A stretch of DNA of 64,000 nt from Rhodocyclaceae bacterium (GTDB lineage: Bacteria; Pseudomonadota; Gammaproteobacteria; Burkholderiales; Rhodocyclaceae), in NCBI GenBank assembly GCA_016702335.1, contig JADJEF010000018.1, positions 434,001 through 498,000 of the forward strand, read 5' to 3'. Positions within the stretch are counted from its first letter, which is position 1, and each line of letters begins with the position of its first letter. The position numbers and the translations under genes are program-made. Of this stretch, positions 35,444 through 44,319 are shown piece by piece. Below the pieces are notes generated by a model, which saw nothing but the letters and a program-made list of their open reading frames with translations, was not told where the DNA came from and made no database searches.

Positions 35444-37492
35444 ATGAGCCGACGCAAATCCAGGAAACCCAAGATTCGTGTGCGCGATCTGGCGCGGACG
35501 CTGCGCTACTTTCGTGCGAACCGCGGCCCAGGGGGCATGCTCGATCACCCCGACTGTCTTGAGGTGAGCCTGCGCGCAAACTCCCACGCTGATGTCGTTG
35601 AAATATTTGCCGCCTTGGGCGTCAAGTCCCTTCCCAAGCCGCCGACCTGCTCGCCTGCCGACGTTCAAAACGTTGTGTTCGAAGAGGTCGATCCATCAGA
35701 TGGCAGTCCCCGCGAGCCCGCCCCACCGGGTCTCGTCATGATTGGCGATGTGCCTGTCTATTCCATGCGTTGGAACTTCGAGCTGATACTCTCGATCACC
35801 GCTAGTGATGTTCCCTATGAAATCACCCCGGCGATGATCGAAGACGCGCGACGCGTCGAAGCGAAACTTGAGTTGCTCGCCGAACGAGTCATTGACAAGC
35901 GCAACCTAAAACGTCTTCACCCGGCTAAGCGAGAGTCGTTGACCGGCATTGCCCTGCTAGGTATCGCAGTGATCTGCTGGTGGCTACTTGCCGACACCAT
36001 CCCAGCCCAAACCGGTGCTGCCTTTCTCGTCCCCGGCGTCGCTCTGATCATCCGTTCTTGGTACATTTTTCGTTGGCACCGACCGAAAGTTGACGCTTCG
36101 GTACGTCCGCCTGCGCCTGTTCAAGCAGCGCCGCCACCAGTGCCCGGCGAATCCAAACCCCGGATCGCGTACGGAGATGGCAAGCTTCCGTTGCATGTCC
36201 ACTACATCTTCCATAACCAGGATGGCAGCTATCGCATCGAAATTCACGACCCCCGCCAGCTGAGATCGCGCTGGGGTTTCTATCCCGGACTGAAGTGTGC
36301 GAACAAGGCCGAATTCGGCGCACAGATGGAAATTCTGATCGCGGCACGTGTGCCCTTCATGATCGGGCACGTCATCATGGGACCGTCCGACGATGCCTAC
36401 TATTGGTTGAAAGAGAAGGGCAGACCAATCAATTACCTTGAAATTCTATGCGGTGGAAAGGCCGCGTGGTCTGTGCGCGAAATCATCGACGAGGTGAGCG
36501 AATGGCCCGAGGAATGGCAGGAGGCGAAACTGAAGGACATCCTCGGCCCGCCTATCGATTTGTTCGATCCGGCGAACCGGCCGCCACCCATGCCGATGCC
36601 GGTCACACCGGCATCGCCCCCATCCCCGCCTGCCGATCTGCTGCCTGCTGCACCACCAGAAGTGCCCGTGACACCAGCGCCGTTACCCGAGCCGCCGCCC
36701 CAACCACCAGCAATTCCCGAAGCGCCCCTGGAGCCGGTGCCCGCCGTGCAGGCCGAGCCACCGTCCCCACCCGAGCTCTTGGCGGAACTCTCACCGGGGC
36801 CATCGCCTGCGGCTTGCGCTCCCCCGGCAGACACACCAACAGACCCACCGGCAGTCGTCCTGCCGCCGGTGCTATCTGCTACTGCCCCCTCCCAACCAGG
36901 AAAATGGCTGCAGCACGCTGCTCATATTCTGCCGCTACTGATCATCGGCGCCGCCGTTTACCGGATGACCGAGTTGATGCGCGTTCACATTCAGCTCGAC
37001 CCGTCGGATGTCGTACCGGCGGTCCTGCAATGGGCACTGATCGGCAGTACGATTTACGTCGCATTCTGGTTTAACGCCTTCAGCAAGATTTTCCCTACCT
37101 GGCTCGACCGCTTGGTGCTCATGGGGAACGCCTTCCTGAGCGCGATCATGGTGGCGTATGCCATGCTCTGTGTCGTCAATGTAGAGCAGGATCATGCGCC
37201 GCTTATCGAAGTGTCGACGGTTGTGCTGGACAAGGCGATATACAAGGGGAAAAACGGCCGAGCCCTCCCTGAACACTGGCAATACAACCTCATCGTACGC
37301 GGATGGAAAGACGATCTTGCTGAGGAACGCCTGCGGGTCGGACGCGATGATTTCGACCGCGCCGAACCGGGTGACACAGTCACCTTCCGCCTGCATCCAG
37401 GGCAGCTCGGATGGTTCTGGTACACGGAGAAGGAATTCTCCTCGCAGGGCTTCGTTGGGTTTGATGTTTCAGCCAGACCGAATGAGTTCTGA
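35444..37492 (+). CDS. Large membrane protein with proline-rich linker, unknown
   Basis: The 682-residue product has an N-terminal soluble domain (about 1-165, TLRYFRANRGPGGMLDHPDC), a hydrophobic pair (about 167-205), a soluble domain around residues 239-385 (PRIAYGDGKLPLHVHYIFHN), a Pro-rich linker (about 375-485) and three C-terminal membrane helices followed by an extracytoplasmic end. No known family was recognised. The two soluble domains have convergent diverged copies in the minus-strand genes at 37526-38172, so this is a duplicated local family. Confidence 0.75.
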   Translation: MSRRKSRKPKIRVRDLARTLRYFRANRGPGGMLDHPDCLEVSLRANSHADVVEIFAALGVKSLPKPPTCSPADVQNVVFEEVDPSDGSPREPAPPGLVMIGDVPVYSMRWNFELILSITASDVPYEITPAMIEDARRVEAKLELLAERVIDKRNLKRLHPAKRESLTGIALLGIAVICWWLLADTIPAQTGAAFLVPGVALIIRSWYIFRWHRPKVDASVRPPAPVQAAPPPVPGESKPRIAYGDGKLPLHVHYIFHNQDGSYRIEIHDPRQLRSRWGFYPGLKCANKAEFGAQMEILIAARVPFMIGHVIMGPSDDAYYWLKEKGRPINYLEILCGGKAAWSVREIIDEVSEWPEEWQEAKLKDILGPPIDLFDPANRPPPMPMPVTPASPPSPPADLLPAAPPEVPVTPAPLPEPPPQPPAIPEAPLEPVPAVQAEPPSPPELLAELSPGPSPAACAPPADTPTDPPAVVLPPVLSATAPSQPGKWLQHAAHILPLLIIGAAVYRMTELMRVHIQLDPSDVVPAVLQWALIGSTIYVAFWFNAFSKIFPTWLDRLVLMGNAFLSAIMVAYAMLCVVNVEQDHAPLIEVSTVVLDKAIYKGKNGRALPEHWQYNLIVRGWKDDLAEERLRVGRDDFDRAEPGDTVTFRLHPGQLGWFWYTEKEFSSQGFVGFDVSARPNEF

Positions 37493-37525
37493 TGGGCAGG
37501 AAATCCAACGCGATCTCCGGGGGTG

Positions 37526-37621
37526 TTAGAACTCGATACGATAGCCGTACTGATTGTGCCAAATATAGTGCACATGCATCGGCAGCTTGCCGTTGCCGTG
37601 GGCGATGCGGGGTTGCGTCAT
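37526..37621 (-). CDS. 31-residue ORF, fragment paralogous to the 35444 gene
   Basis: ATG at 37621 overlaps the stop of the upstream minus-strand gene (ATGA). The product contains TQPRIAHGNGKLPMHVHYIW, clearly similar to KPRIAYGDGKLPLHVHYIF in the neighbour at residue about 239. It ends at a TAA after YGYRIEF. It is either a truncated remnant of a duplicated gene or a separate short domain; conservation at protein level suggests recent function or recent breakage. Confidence 0.55.
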   Translation of the reverse strand: MTQPRIAHGNGKLPMHVHYIWHNQYGYRIEF

Positions 37622-38172
37622 TCGCTTGCTCGGTCTATGGCTAGATCAGCAGCCATTGGGGTTATGCCCAATTCATCGAACGCCCGTTCTATTGCCTGCG
37701 CATTGATATAGTCGGTTTCGGATACCGACCAGAAATCTCTATCCTTGCCTCCGGACAAGTAGATAGCGATTTTGTTACCCGTGATGCTGACAACGCATTC
37801 GATCCCGAGCAAGGGCCCGATGCGTGGATCCTCGTAATCTGGCCAGGCAGTGATCGGGTGTTTTAAAGCGCTCCACTCGTCGCCGGTATAGGTTTTTCCA
37901 TGCACAGGGACGGTGGCGCCCTCGGGTAGTCGGGACAGCGGTCGTCCCATGCGAACAAAAAGCGAAAGCAATTCATCGATGCCGCTATACGCGATCGATG
38001 CGCTCAAGGTTTCCGGACAATCGCCATGTCCGCCAGGCGAGGGATGAAAGGAGAAGTAGCGCAATTGGCGCGCCCAACGAACTTGCGTAGCGGCTGATGG
38101 GGTCGGGGGCATGGTACGAATCTGCAGACGAGTCTTAAGCACGTCGATCAAGAAAACTGGAAACGCCATCAT
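37618..38172 (-). CDS. Hypothetical protein, paralog of the N-terminal domain at 35444
   Basis: A 184-residue protein without signal or membrane segment. Its stretch QLRYFSFHPSPGGHGDCPET aligns by eye with TLRYFRANRGPGGMLDHPDC of the convergent gene, and CVVSITGNKIAIYLSGG fits that protein's LILSITASD strand. The central and membrane parts of the larger protein are missing apart from the 31-residue ORF that follows, so this looks like a reduced copy. Internal ATG codons (second residue, or residue 21) are alternative starts. Function unknown. Confidence 0.65.
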   Translation of the reverse strand: MMAFPVFLIDVLKTRLQIRTMPPTPSAATQVRWARQLRYFSFHPSPGGHGDCPETLSASIAYSGIDELLSLFVRMGRPLSRLPEGATVPVHGKTYTGDEWSALKHPITAWPDYEDPRIGPLLGIECVVSITGNKIAIYLSGGKDRDFWSVSETDYINAQAIERAFDELGITPMAADLAIDRASE

Positions 38173-38314
38173 GCCTCACCAGTCAGGTGCGGCGCAAGAT
38201 GCCAGAGTCTGATGCCAGAGTCTGACGTCAGGTTCATTCCCGGCTTTGATGGCAATGAAGTTCGACCGGCAAGGTCAGTGATAGAGTTCGCTTTTTCGGT
38301 GCAGGGGTTCCGTC

Positions 38315-39721
38315 ATGTCCTACCGTGCCAACTTTACCGGCGTGCTGTCGATTGACCCGCCGCTGTCACGCATTCATTGCCGCTATCTTGAGGCGTTTTC
38401 CCAGACTCGGCGGGTGTGTCGTGACGCGGCGTTTTCGAGTTCGCGGCCTGATGAGATGCGGACGGCAGCGGGTTTGCCCATCGGTGAAGAGGGTGGATTT
38501 TTCGTCGGGGCGGGCGGTATGCTCGGGCAGGAGGGCGGCGGGCCCATGCTCGACCCTGGTGGTCCGGCTCCCGCTGATGTCGGCATCAGTGATTTCAACC
38601 GGCCACCCGCAGGACAACCGCATCTCTGGTGCTGCTGGCAGCCAACGGCGGATGGTGGCGGCCTGCACATACCCGAGACCGGCTCGCACTACGAACCCAT
38701 CAGTTGGTTTACTTACCTGCAGCAGCATTTTTTGCTCCCGTGGGGTTACCGGCTCAGTGGTGATATCGACTATCGGGGCGCCGATTCGGTCGATGTGGGT
38801 CGCCTCAGCGTGCGTGACCATACCTTGCATTACGCCCCGGCATTCGGGCGCGGCCCGCTGAGCGAAGGTTGGGCAATCCGGGAGCAGGGCGAAGCGCGGC
38901 TGGCGGCGAAGGACTGGAAGGGAGCGGTCAGTGCGTTCAGCCAGTTGATCACGCGTGCGCCAGACTGGCCGGATTCATGGTGGTTGCTCGGTAGCGCACA
39001 GGCGCGTGCAGGACAGCTGGGCGAATGCGTGGTAAGCCTCGATCAGTCGATTGCGCGCGAGACAGATGCGGCGCGGCGCGAGGCGCGTCGCGCCAAATTG
39101 CATGGGTTGATGCGTCAGGCCGGTAAGGCTGCTGATGCGCTGGAGCGCGCCCGGGTCTTGCGCGCGCAGTCAAGCTTTGACGCAGCGACGCTGGAATACC
39201 AGGCTTTTTTCGACGCCTTGCCAACCGATCAACGTGCGGGCGATGAGGCGGTCAGCGCGATTATCGGCATCGGCCTGTGCGAGCAGGGCGCGGGCTGCCA
39301 CGACAAGGCCTTGGCGGCGTATTTTCGCGCCGCGCAAACGTGTCCGGAGAATCCCTCGGGCTGGACCTACATGGCGTATCTGCAAGCCTATCAACTCGGC
39401 ACGCCACGCGAAGCGATTGAGAGCTTTCGACTGGCTATCGCGGCTGGCAACGATGGTTCGCCGATCTATAACGAACTGGGCATGGCCTGCGGACGCTGCG
39501 GCCTGCACGACGACGCGCGCGATGCCTTCATCGAGGGGACCAACGCTGATCCCGACGATCCGCTGCCATGGCTCAATCTGGGCCACAGCTTTATGGCGTT
39601 GGGCGACGCCGACGAAGCCGCCGGCTGTTTCGAGCACGCTGCCGAGTTTCACGACCCACGCTGCCACGCGGCGGCACTGGAGGGGCTGGCGGCCGCGAGA
39701 GACGCTCTGGCAAAAGGCTGA
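38315..39721 (+). CDS. TPR protein with uncharacterised N-terminal domain
   Basis: A 468-residue protein. The first about 180 residues (YRANFTGVLSIDPPLSRIHC, VCRDAAFSS, then DFNRPPAGQPHLWCCWQPT and LLPWGYRLSGDIDYRG) match a widespread uncharacterised domain seen in phage and bacterial hypothetical proteins. From about residue 185 it is TPR-like (EGWAIREQGEARLAAKDWKGA, PWLNLGHSFMALGDADEAAG). No signal peptide. The N-terminal assignment is from memory of the pattern, without a named family. Confidence 0.72.
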   Translation: MSYRANFTGVLSIDPPLSRIHCRYLEAFSQTRRVCRDAAFSSSRPDEMRTAAGLPIGEEGGFFVGAGGMLGQEGGGPMLDPGGPAPADVGISDFNRPPAGQPHLWCCWQPTADGGGLHIPETGSHYEPISWFTYLQQHFLLPWGYRLSGDIDYRGADSVDVGRLSVRDHTLHYAPAFGRGPLSEGWAIREQGEARLAAKDWKGAVSAFSQLITRAPDWPDSWWLLGSAQARAGQLGECVVSLDQSIARETDAARREARRAKLHGLMRQAGKAADALERARVLRAQSSFDAATLEYQAFFDALPTDQRAGDEAVSAIIGIGLCEQGAGCHDKALAAYFRAAQTCPENPSGWTYMAYLQAYQLGTPREAIESFRLAIAAGNDGSPIYNELGMACGRCGLHDDARDAFIEGTNADPDDPLPWLNLGHSFMALGDADEAAGCFEHAAEFHDPRCHAAALEGLAAARDALAKG

Positions 39722-39764
39722 TCGGGATATACGGTTACGTGGCTACACGAGAGCATTGACTGAG

Positions 39765-40544
39765 ATGACTGAAGTGATGCTCAATCTGCTGGGCTTGCTC
39801 GGTGTAACCATGCTGACCCTGCTCGCTGCGTGGGGAGGCTTTGCGCTACTGACGCGGCTGCTGTGGCGCTTCGGGCGGAAAAACGTCGCGGCCTGTGCCA
39901 CGCGGATCGCCGAAACACTCGCCCTGAAGACCATAGCCTCGCCGGATGCCCGCATGTTGCTCTGGCATGGGCCTATCCCTGGGGGCGAGATGTGGCTGGC
40001 GACCGGGGCAAGCTATATCGGACCCACCGACCTGCCGCTCGATCCGACCGGCCCGGGTTTCGCCGATGGCATGCCGTGTATCTCCTTCCAACGACTGTGC
40101 AGTTTGTTGTTGGTGGTGCGATACGCGCGGCCGCTGCCGGTGGCGTTCACTGCCACTACGGCCTACGGAGTTAACGCGGGCTTCAGAACCGGCGACGTCC
40201 GCTTTGATCAAAGCTACAAGCTAAACGGGACGTATGTGGGGGCTGATGCGCCACTGCTCGCCGATACAGAGGTGAGTGCGGCTAAGCAATTTTTCGCCAA
40301 TACGGCTGTGCGCGACGATCTGCTGGGCATCATCGGTCCCGATTGCCGCGCCACCTTCGTAATGCCTCGTTTTGGCGCCAATCGAAAACGTGGTGACACT
40401 GGCGTCGTGGTTTCGATGAACGAGCAGGCCATGGTGGTCTACTGGAGCAGTCCGGAGGAGAAATTCGCTGCGGAGTTTGGGCTCGCTGTGGTCAAGGCGG
40501 TCAGCACCTTGGACAACGTGCAAGCGCGTGAGGAGGATCCCTGA
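39765..40544 (+). CDS. Membrane-anchored hypothetical protein
   Basis: A 259-residue product with one N-terminal membrane helix (LNLLGLLGVTMLTLLAAWGG) and a soluble C-terminal domain. The ATG at 39765 was chosen because the frame upstream overlaps the TPR gene. The remainder (MLLWHGPIPGGEMWLATGAS, GPDCRATFVMPRFGANR) is not recognised. It follows the TPR gene by 43 bases and may be cotranscribed. Confidence 0.65.
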   Translation: MTEVMLNLLGLLGVTMLTLLAAWGGFALLTRLLWRFGRKNVAACATRIAETLALKTIASPDARMLLWHGPIPGGEMWLATGASYIGPTDLPLDPTGPGFADGMPCISFQRLCSLLLVVRYARPLPVAFTATTAYGVNAGFRTGDVRFDQSYKLNGTYVGADAPLLADTEVSAAKQFFANTAVRDDLLGIIGPDCRATFVMPRFGANRKRGDTGVVVSMNEQAMVVYWSSPEEKFAAEFGLAVVKAVSTLDNVQAREEDP

Positions 40545-40549
40545 TGCTG

Positions 40550-41692
40550 CTACGTGCCTAAGCGCAGTCGTTCGCGTCGCCGCAAATCCAACAGAGCCCT
40601 GCGGCAGGAATTGAAGTGTGTGCGCTTTTGGCCATCGGGCAGTCCGGTGCGCTCTGCAATCCAGCCAGGTGCAGTCACCCTCCAGGACGGCTTGACGCCA
40701 AGGCGTGAGAGTAGCCAGTAGATTCGCATGCAGACCTGTTTAGGGTGATCCCATGAGGCGGTGTCGCCAGCGACTGTCTCCGGGTAAAGCAACTTGGCGT
40801 GCTCGAGCAGGCAATGGAACTCCACTTCAAGGCTTGGCCACTCCATGATGCGCATGTGTTCGGTCCAACGCGTGGCAATGGCATCTTCGAGGCGGCGTAG
40901 TTCGATGTGTTCGGGTGAGCCCAGCGCCTTGCCTTGGGCGGCGTTGCGCACCGCCGATATCGCGAACTCGAATGATCCAATACCAGCGAGTGCTGGCGTC
41001 CATAGCTCTTCTGCGGTCCAATGCTCTGGCATGAACGCCGGGTCGAGCAGGTGCTCCTGCTGGCACCAGCGTTGTAGCTTCTTAAGTTCCTGCCAGGCAG
41101 CGGCATCGTCTGGTGACTGTTCGAGGATCTCAATACAGGCTTTCATTCGTGCGTCGTGGCGTTGACGTGTGCGGCTCGATTCGCGCGGAATCGAACCGCT
41201 TCCTGCGAGCATTTGCGTGCGTGGGTTGAGCGCCGCGAGCTCAACGCAGGCACGCACCGCGCCGATCAGGTTTCCCTTCGTCCGGTCAATGCGCACGGCG
41301 CGTGCAATGGCATCCTGATAACGCGGAAGCCACTGGGTCAGCTCATCGGCACTGGCCCGATCCGGGCAACGTACCGCAGAACTAAAGGTGACATTCACAG
41401 AACCGATCACGACCATGCTGTCGCGCTCGTGGGTGTAATGGGTAGCGCCCTGCAGGTGCATCCACCAAAGCTGCATACAGATCGGGCATTGACGAATCTC
41501 AATGCGATAGGAGGCGTGCTGGCGACCTTCGTCGAGACTAAGGTCGAGTCGCTCCTCGGCGATGAGTTGCGTGTGCACCAAGTCCTCGTGCTGGCAGCAG
41601 TATTCGGTCTGCAACAGGTCGCAGTCGCACTTCGGCTCCGGCCCGGTATAAGCGAAGTAGTTGTGAGTCTTGCGATGCGAGGAAGAAAACAT
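40550..41692 (-). CDS. Cysteine-rich hypothetical protein
   Basis: A 380-residue protein with paired cysteines near the start (PKCDCDLLQTEYCCQHED and RQCPICMQLW) that could bind zinc. The middle is helical; the C-terminus (WIAERTGLPDGQKRTHFNSC) resembles a helix-turn-helix-like segment. It converges with the preceding gene. No family recognised. Confidence 0.62.
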   Translation of the reverse strand: MFSSSHRKTHNYFAYTGPEPKCDCDLLQTEYCCQHEDLVHTQLIAEERLDLSLDEGRQHASYRIEIRQCPICMQLWWMHLQGATHYTHERDSMVVIGSVNVTFSSAVRCPDRASADELTQWLPRYQDAIARAVRIDRTKGNLIGAVRACVELAALNPRTQMLAGSGSIPRESSRTRQRHDARMKACIEILEQSPDDAAAWQELKKLQRWCQQEHLLDPAFMPEHWTAEELWTPALAGIGSFEFAISAVRNAAQGKALGSPEHIELRRLEDAIATRWTEHMRIMEWPSLEVEFHCLLEHAKLLYPETVAGDTASWDHPKQVCMRIYWLLSRLGVKPSWRVTAPGWIAERTGLPDGQKRTHFNSCRRALLDLRRRERLRLGT

Positions 41693-41713
41693 AAAACGCC
41701 GCAGTGCGCCGCA

Positions 41714-42235
41714 TTAGGCCGTGAATGCACGTCGGTAAAGGACTCGCAGAAACGCCACTGCAAATGCGCCAATCAGCAGGAGGTCGCCAAGGCCGCCGAG
41801 AAACACAATGCCCCAGCCGCGAAACTGCGACAGTAGCCACATACCGGCGGCACAGGCGAGCGCAAACACGGCGATGTCGCGCAGCGTCCGTATCGTGGCC
41901 AGCTCGTTCAGAGGGAATACCCAATGAATGCCGACCATGCTGGCGCAAAGACACGCAATTGGCGACAGCAGCAACAGGATGTTGGCGTCAAGCAGCCCCT
42001 TTTTGTAGCCCACGTGGGCTATCGCAAGGGCAAGCACGCCAACGACGAGCCAGATCAGCGCACCGCCGATGACGATGCTGGCAATGAGACGGCCATCGCT
42101 ATCGGTTTTTCCGGCCTTGCCGACCCGCGCCAGCAGGGTGCCGCCGATGGCCCACAGCAGTGACCCGAGCAGGATCGCCAGCGCGTGCGTATCGGCCGCG
42201 ATATACAGATTGAGCATAATTTCGCGAAGCGGCAT
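41714..42235 (-). CDS. Polytopic membrane protein, unknown
   Basis: A 173-residue protein with about five hydrophobic helices (LAILLGSLLWAIGGTLLARV, LIWLVVGVLALAIAHVG, and others) and no recognisable catalytic motif. It is 21 bases after the NTF2-like gene and probably cotranscribed with it. The second methionine (MLNLYIAADTHALAI) is an alternative start. Confidence 0.65.
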   Translation of the reverse strand: MPLREIMLNLYIAADTHALAILLGSLLWAIGGTLLARVGKAGKTDSDGRLIASIVIGGALIWLVVGVLALAIAHVGYKKGLLDANILLLLSPIACLCASMVGIHWVFPLNELATIRTLRDIAVFALACAAGMWLLSQFRGWGIVFLGGLGDLLLIGAFAVAFLRVLYRRAFTA

Positions 42236-42256
42236 GGCGAGAACTCCGGCTGAACG

Positions 42257-42736
42257 CTATTTCGCGAGAAACTTGTCCAGATTCGCCCGCGCCTGGGTAC
42301 GCACCTTATTACGCAGAAAGGGAGTCCAGCCCAGCAGCGCTCCCGGTGCGCCCAGCGCCTGACGCGCCCAGCGCCAAAAGTCGAACGTGTCACGGTGTTC
42401 CACGATCAACCCGGCGTCGTTGAAACGGAACTTTGCGTCGATACGGTTGAGCACCAGGCGCCCTGTGGCAGTGAAACGGTAGGTGGCATCCCAGTGCGCC
42501 TGGCCTTCATTGCCGCTCGCCGACACATTGCTGAACTCCAGCTTCCAGACTTCGTCGCCAGGCTTCTGCGGCGTGCTCAGGAGCATGGCCCACATGCCGG
42601 CGACTTCGCGCTTGCCGTTCAGGTCGAACGCCTCATCAGAAAATACCGCGCTCTCGTCGTAGCACGCTGCCATGGTGACCGGGTCGCGTTTCGCGAAGGC
42701 ACTGTAGAAGCGGTTAATGGTGTCAGCGTTGCTCAT
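42257..42736 (-). CDS. NTF2-like / SnoaL-fold protein
   Basis: A 159-residue protein with the alpha+beta cone-fold pattern: ADTINRFYSAFAKRDPVTMAACYDESAVFSD at the start and HRDTFDFWRWARQAL near the end. Members include polyketide cyclases, ketosteroid isomerases and nonenzymatic proteins. The active-site residues cannot be assigned here. Confidence 0.82.
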   Translation of the reverse strand: MSNADTINRFYSAFAKRDPVTMAACYDESAVFSDEAFDLNGKREVAGMWAMLLSTPQKPGDEVWKLEFSNVSASGNEGQAHWDATYRFTATGRLVLNRIDAKFRFNDAGLIVEHRDTFDFWRWARQALGAPGALLGWTPFLRNKVRTQARANLDKFLAK

Positions 42737-42780
42737 GAATACTCCTCGTTTTTGTCGGTTGGAACACTTGGCTTGGCAAG

Positions 42781-43125
42781 CTACTCTGGATGGCGTTCGA
42801 GCAACTTGATGACTATAGGCGCACCTTTGATCCTGTCGGCAATGAAATAGACCGAATCACCGGGATGAAATGCTCGCAGAGTCTTTATGTCACGCACCTT
42901 GAACGTGGTCGTTTCGGGAGCAAGGTTGATGTCGTAAATGCGCTCATGGGAAAGGGTGATCTCTTTTGCCTGCCAGTTGACCCCCTCGATGATCCCTTTG
43001 GTCATGGGCATCATCGTGATGCCCAGTTTTGACGCATCAAGCTCGGCGGCCGCACACGCCGCTACGGGCAGAAAAACTGCGAGGGTCAGCGTAGCAGCGC
43101 TTGCCAGAACTGAACGTAACCGCAT
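42781..43125 (-). CDS. Periplasmic CusF-like small protein
   Basis: A 114-residue exported protein with a signal peptide ending near AACAAAELD. ATG at 43125 follows AAGGAGGTGCTCC, a strong ribosome site, and is preferred over an ATG nine codons earlier. The mature part (GIIEGVNWQAKEITLSHERI, FKVRDIKTLRAFHPGDSVYF) matches the CusF OB-fold, but the tryptophan and methionine copper ligands of CusF are not visible at the expected position (INLAPETTTF). So it may bind another ligand. Confidence 0.68.
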   Translation of the reverse strand: MRLRSVLASAATLTLAVFLPVAACAAAELDASKLGITMMPMTKGIIEGVNWQAKEITLSHERIYDINLAPETTTFKVRDIKTLRAFHPGDSVYFIADRIKGAPIVIKLLERHPE

Positions 43126-43253
43126 GGAGCACCTCCTTGATAGCGCGTCCAAAATACACTTTTCTGAACTCGCACGATAGTGTCATCAATGAATGGCTGG
43201 AAGGACTTTCCCGGTCGGGCCGTCTGCTACGGCGCAGCTGCTACGGAAAATGC

Positions 43254-44003
43254 TTACTCATACTTGGATAGTATTTTCTTGTACGTTCCATCGTGCTTTA
43301 TTTTTTTCAGGGCGTCTTGAATCTTCTTGACTACACGGATATCCGTGCTGAGGCTCATCGCCATATATTGGTCACCGTTTGCAAACCCTTTTATTTCATG
43401 AATCTTTTTTAGGTCGCTTGGCTTGTGGGAAATTTTTCCAAGAAAGTAATTGGCGGTATATTCGGACATCGGCCACAGGTCGATATCGCCCAGAAACAAT
43501 CTCTTTATATTTATTTCGTTGTCATAGGAGCTGGCAATGTTGGGGAATTTTTTATCCAAAAAATACTGCTCCAGGGCATCCTTGTGGGCAACGCCCACTC
43601 TATATGGCTTTGCCTGATCTATGTCCTTCATGGTTTGAATATCGCTGCGGCTGTTGAGAGCATATATATAAAAACGGATTGGCGAAATTACACCGATCCA
43701 TCTATAGATATTTTCACGTTTTTCGGTTCTGCTAATGGAATAAATCAGTACGTTTTCTTCCGTTTCTGCCATGCTCAATGAGCGAGCCCAAGGATATATC
43801 TTGATATCGTAGGTGACTCCGGCCTCCTTTAATACTGCTTCAACCACTTCGGTACCAACACCTTTTATCTTGCCATTTTCTTCATAATTGTAAGGTGGGT
43901 ATTGCTCCGTAACGACACTGATATGCTGTGCCCATGTTGAGCCCGCGAACATACAAACTGAACCCAGTAGCGCGCCAAACAGATGATTAATTTTCTTGGT
44001 CAC
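43254..44003 (-). CDS. Amino-acid-type periplasmic binding protein (SBP_bac_3)
   Basis: A 249-residue exported protein. GTG at 44003 follows AGAGGATGTGAT and gives a signal peptide (KINHLFGALLGSVCMFAGS, cut near TWAQH). The fold pattern is SBP_bac_3: VVTEQYPPYNYEENGKIKGV and LKKIKHDGTYKKILSKY. No transport genes flank it. It is clearly AT-richer than its neighbours and uses different codons, which suggests horizontal acquisition. Confidence 0.85.
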   Translation of the reverse strand: MTKKINHLFGALLGSVCMFAGSTWAQHISVVTEQYPPYNYEENGKIKGVGTEVVEAVLKEAGVTYDIKIYPWARSLSMAETEENVLIYSISRTEKRENIYRWIGVISPIRFYIYALNSRSDIQTMKDIDQAKPYRVGVAHKDALEQYFLDKKFPNIASSYDNEINIKRLFLGDIDLWPMSEYTANYFLGKISHKPSDLKKIHEIKGFANGDQYMAMSLSTDIRVVKKIQDALKKIKHDGTYKKILSKYE

Positions 44004-44266
44004 ATCACATCCTCTTGTGAAAGCATTCAGCGACAAGTACATGGCACCATGCCAGTACGCATTGGGTCATTTTTCATGCTTCTGAATCGGCGCAGGCTTG
44101 CGAAATTGCACTCAGACGCAAGCTGACATGTGGCAACCCGAATCGCCCGAACGATATTAACCGTTCTAAAGCCGGTGCCATAGAAAGTTCAGGCGGCGTG
44201 GTGGCCGCGTCGTCTATTGGCGTCAGGTGCGAAATCGCGCGAGCCGCCGGCAGGGGGACTCCATCG

Positions 44267-44306
44267 GCGAAGGCCAGATAGACGCGCGAGCTTATCTGGC
44301 CTTCGC
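44267..44306. terminator. Perfect 14-bp hairpin, likely transcription terminator
   Basis: GCGAAGGCCAGATA at 44267-44280 is mirrored by TATCTGGCCTTCGC at 44293-44306 with a 12-base loop. It sits 13 bases past the stop of the minus-strand gene at 44320. There is no T tract, so termination may need help, but stem length and location suit a terminator. Confidence 0.55.
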
Positions 44307-44319
44307 GTTCCGACGAGCC

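Noticed and set aside
39135..39764. Long upstream extension of the 39765 gene
   Set aside because: It lies in another frame of the TPR gene with Arg/Pro-rich nonsense composition.
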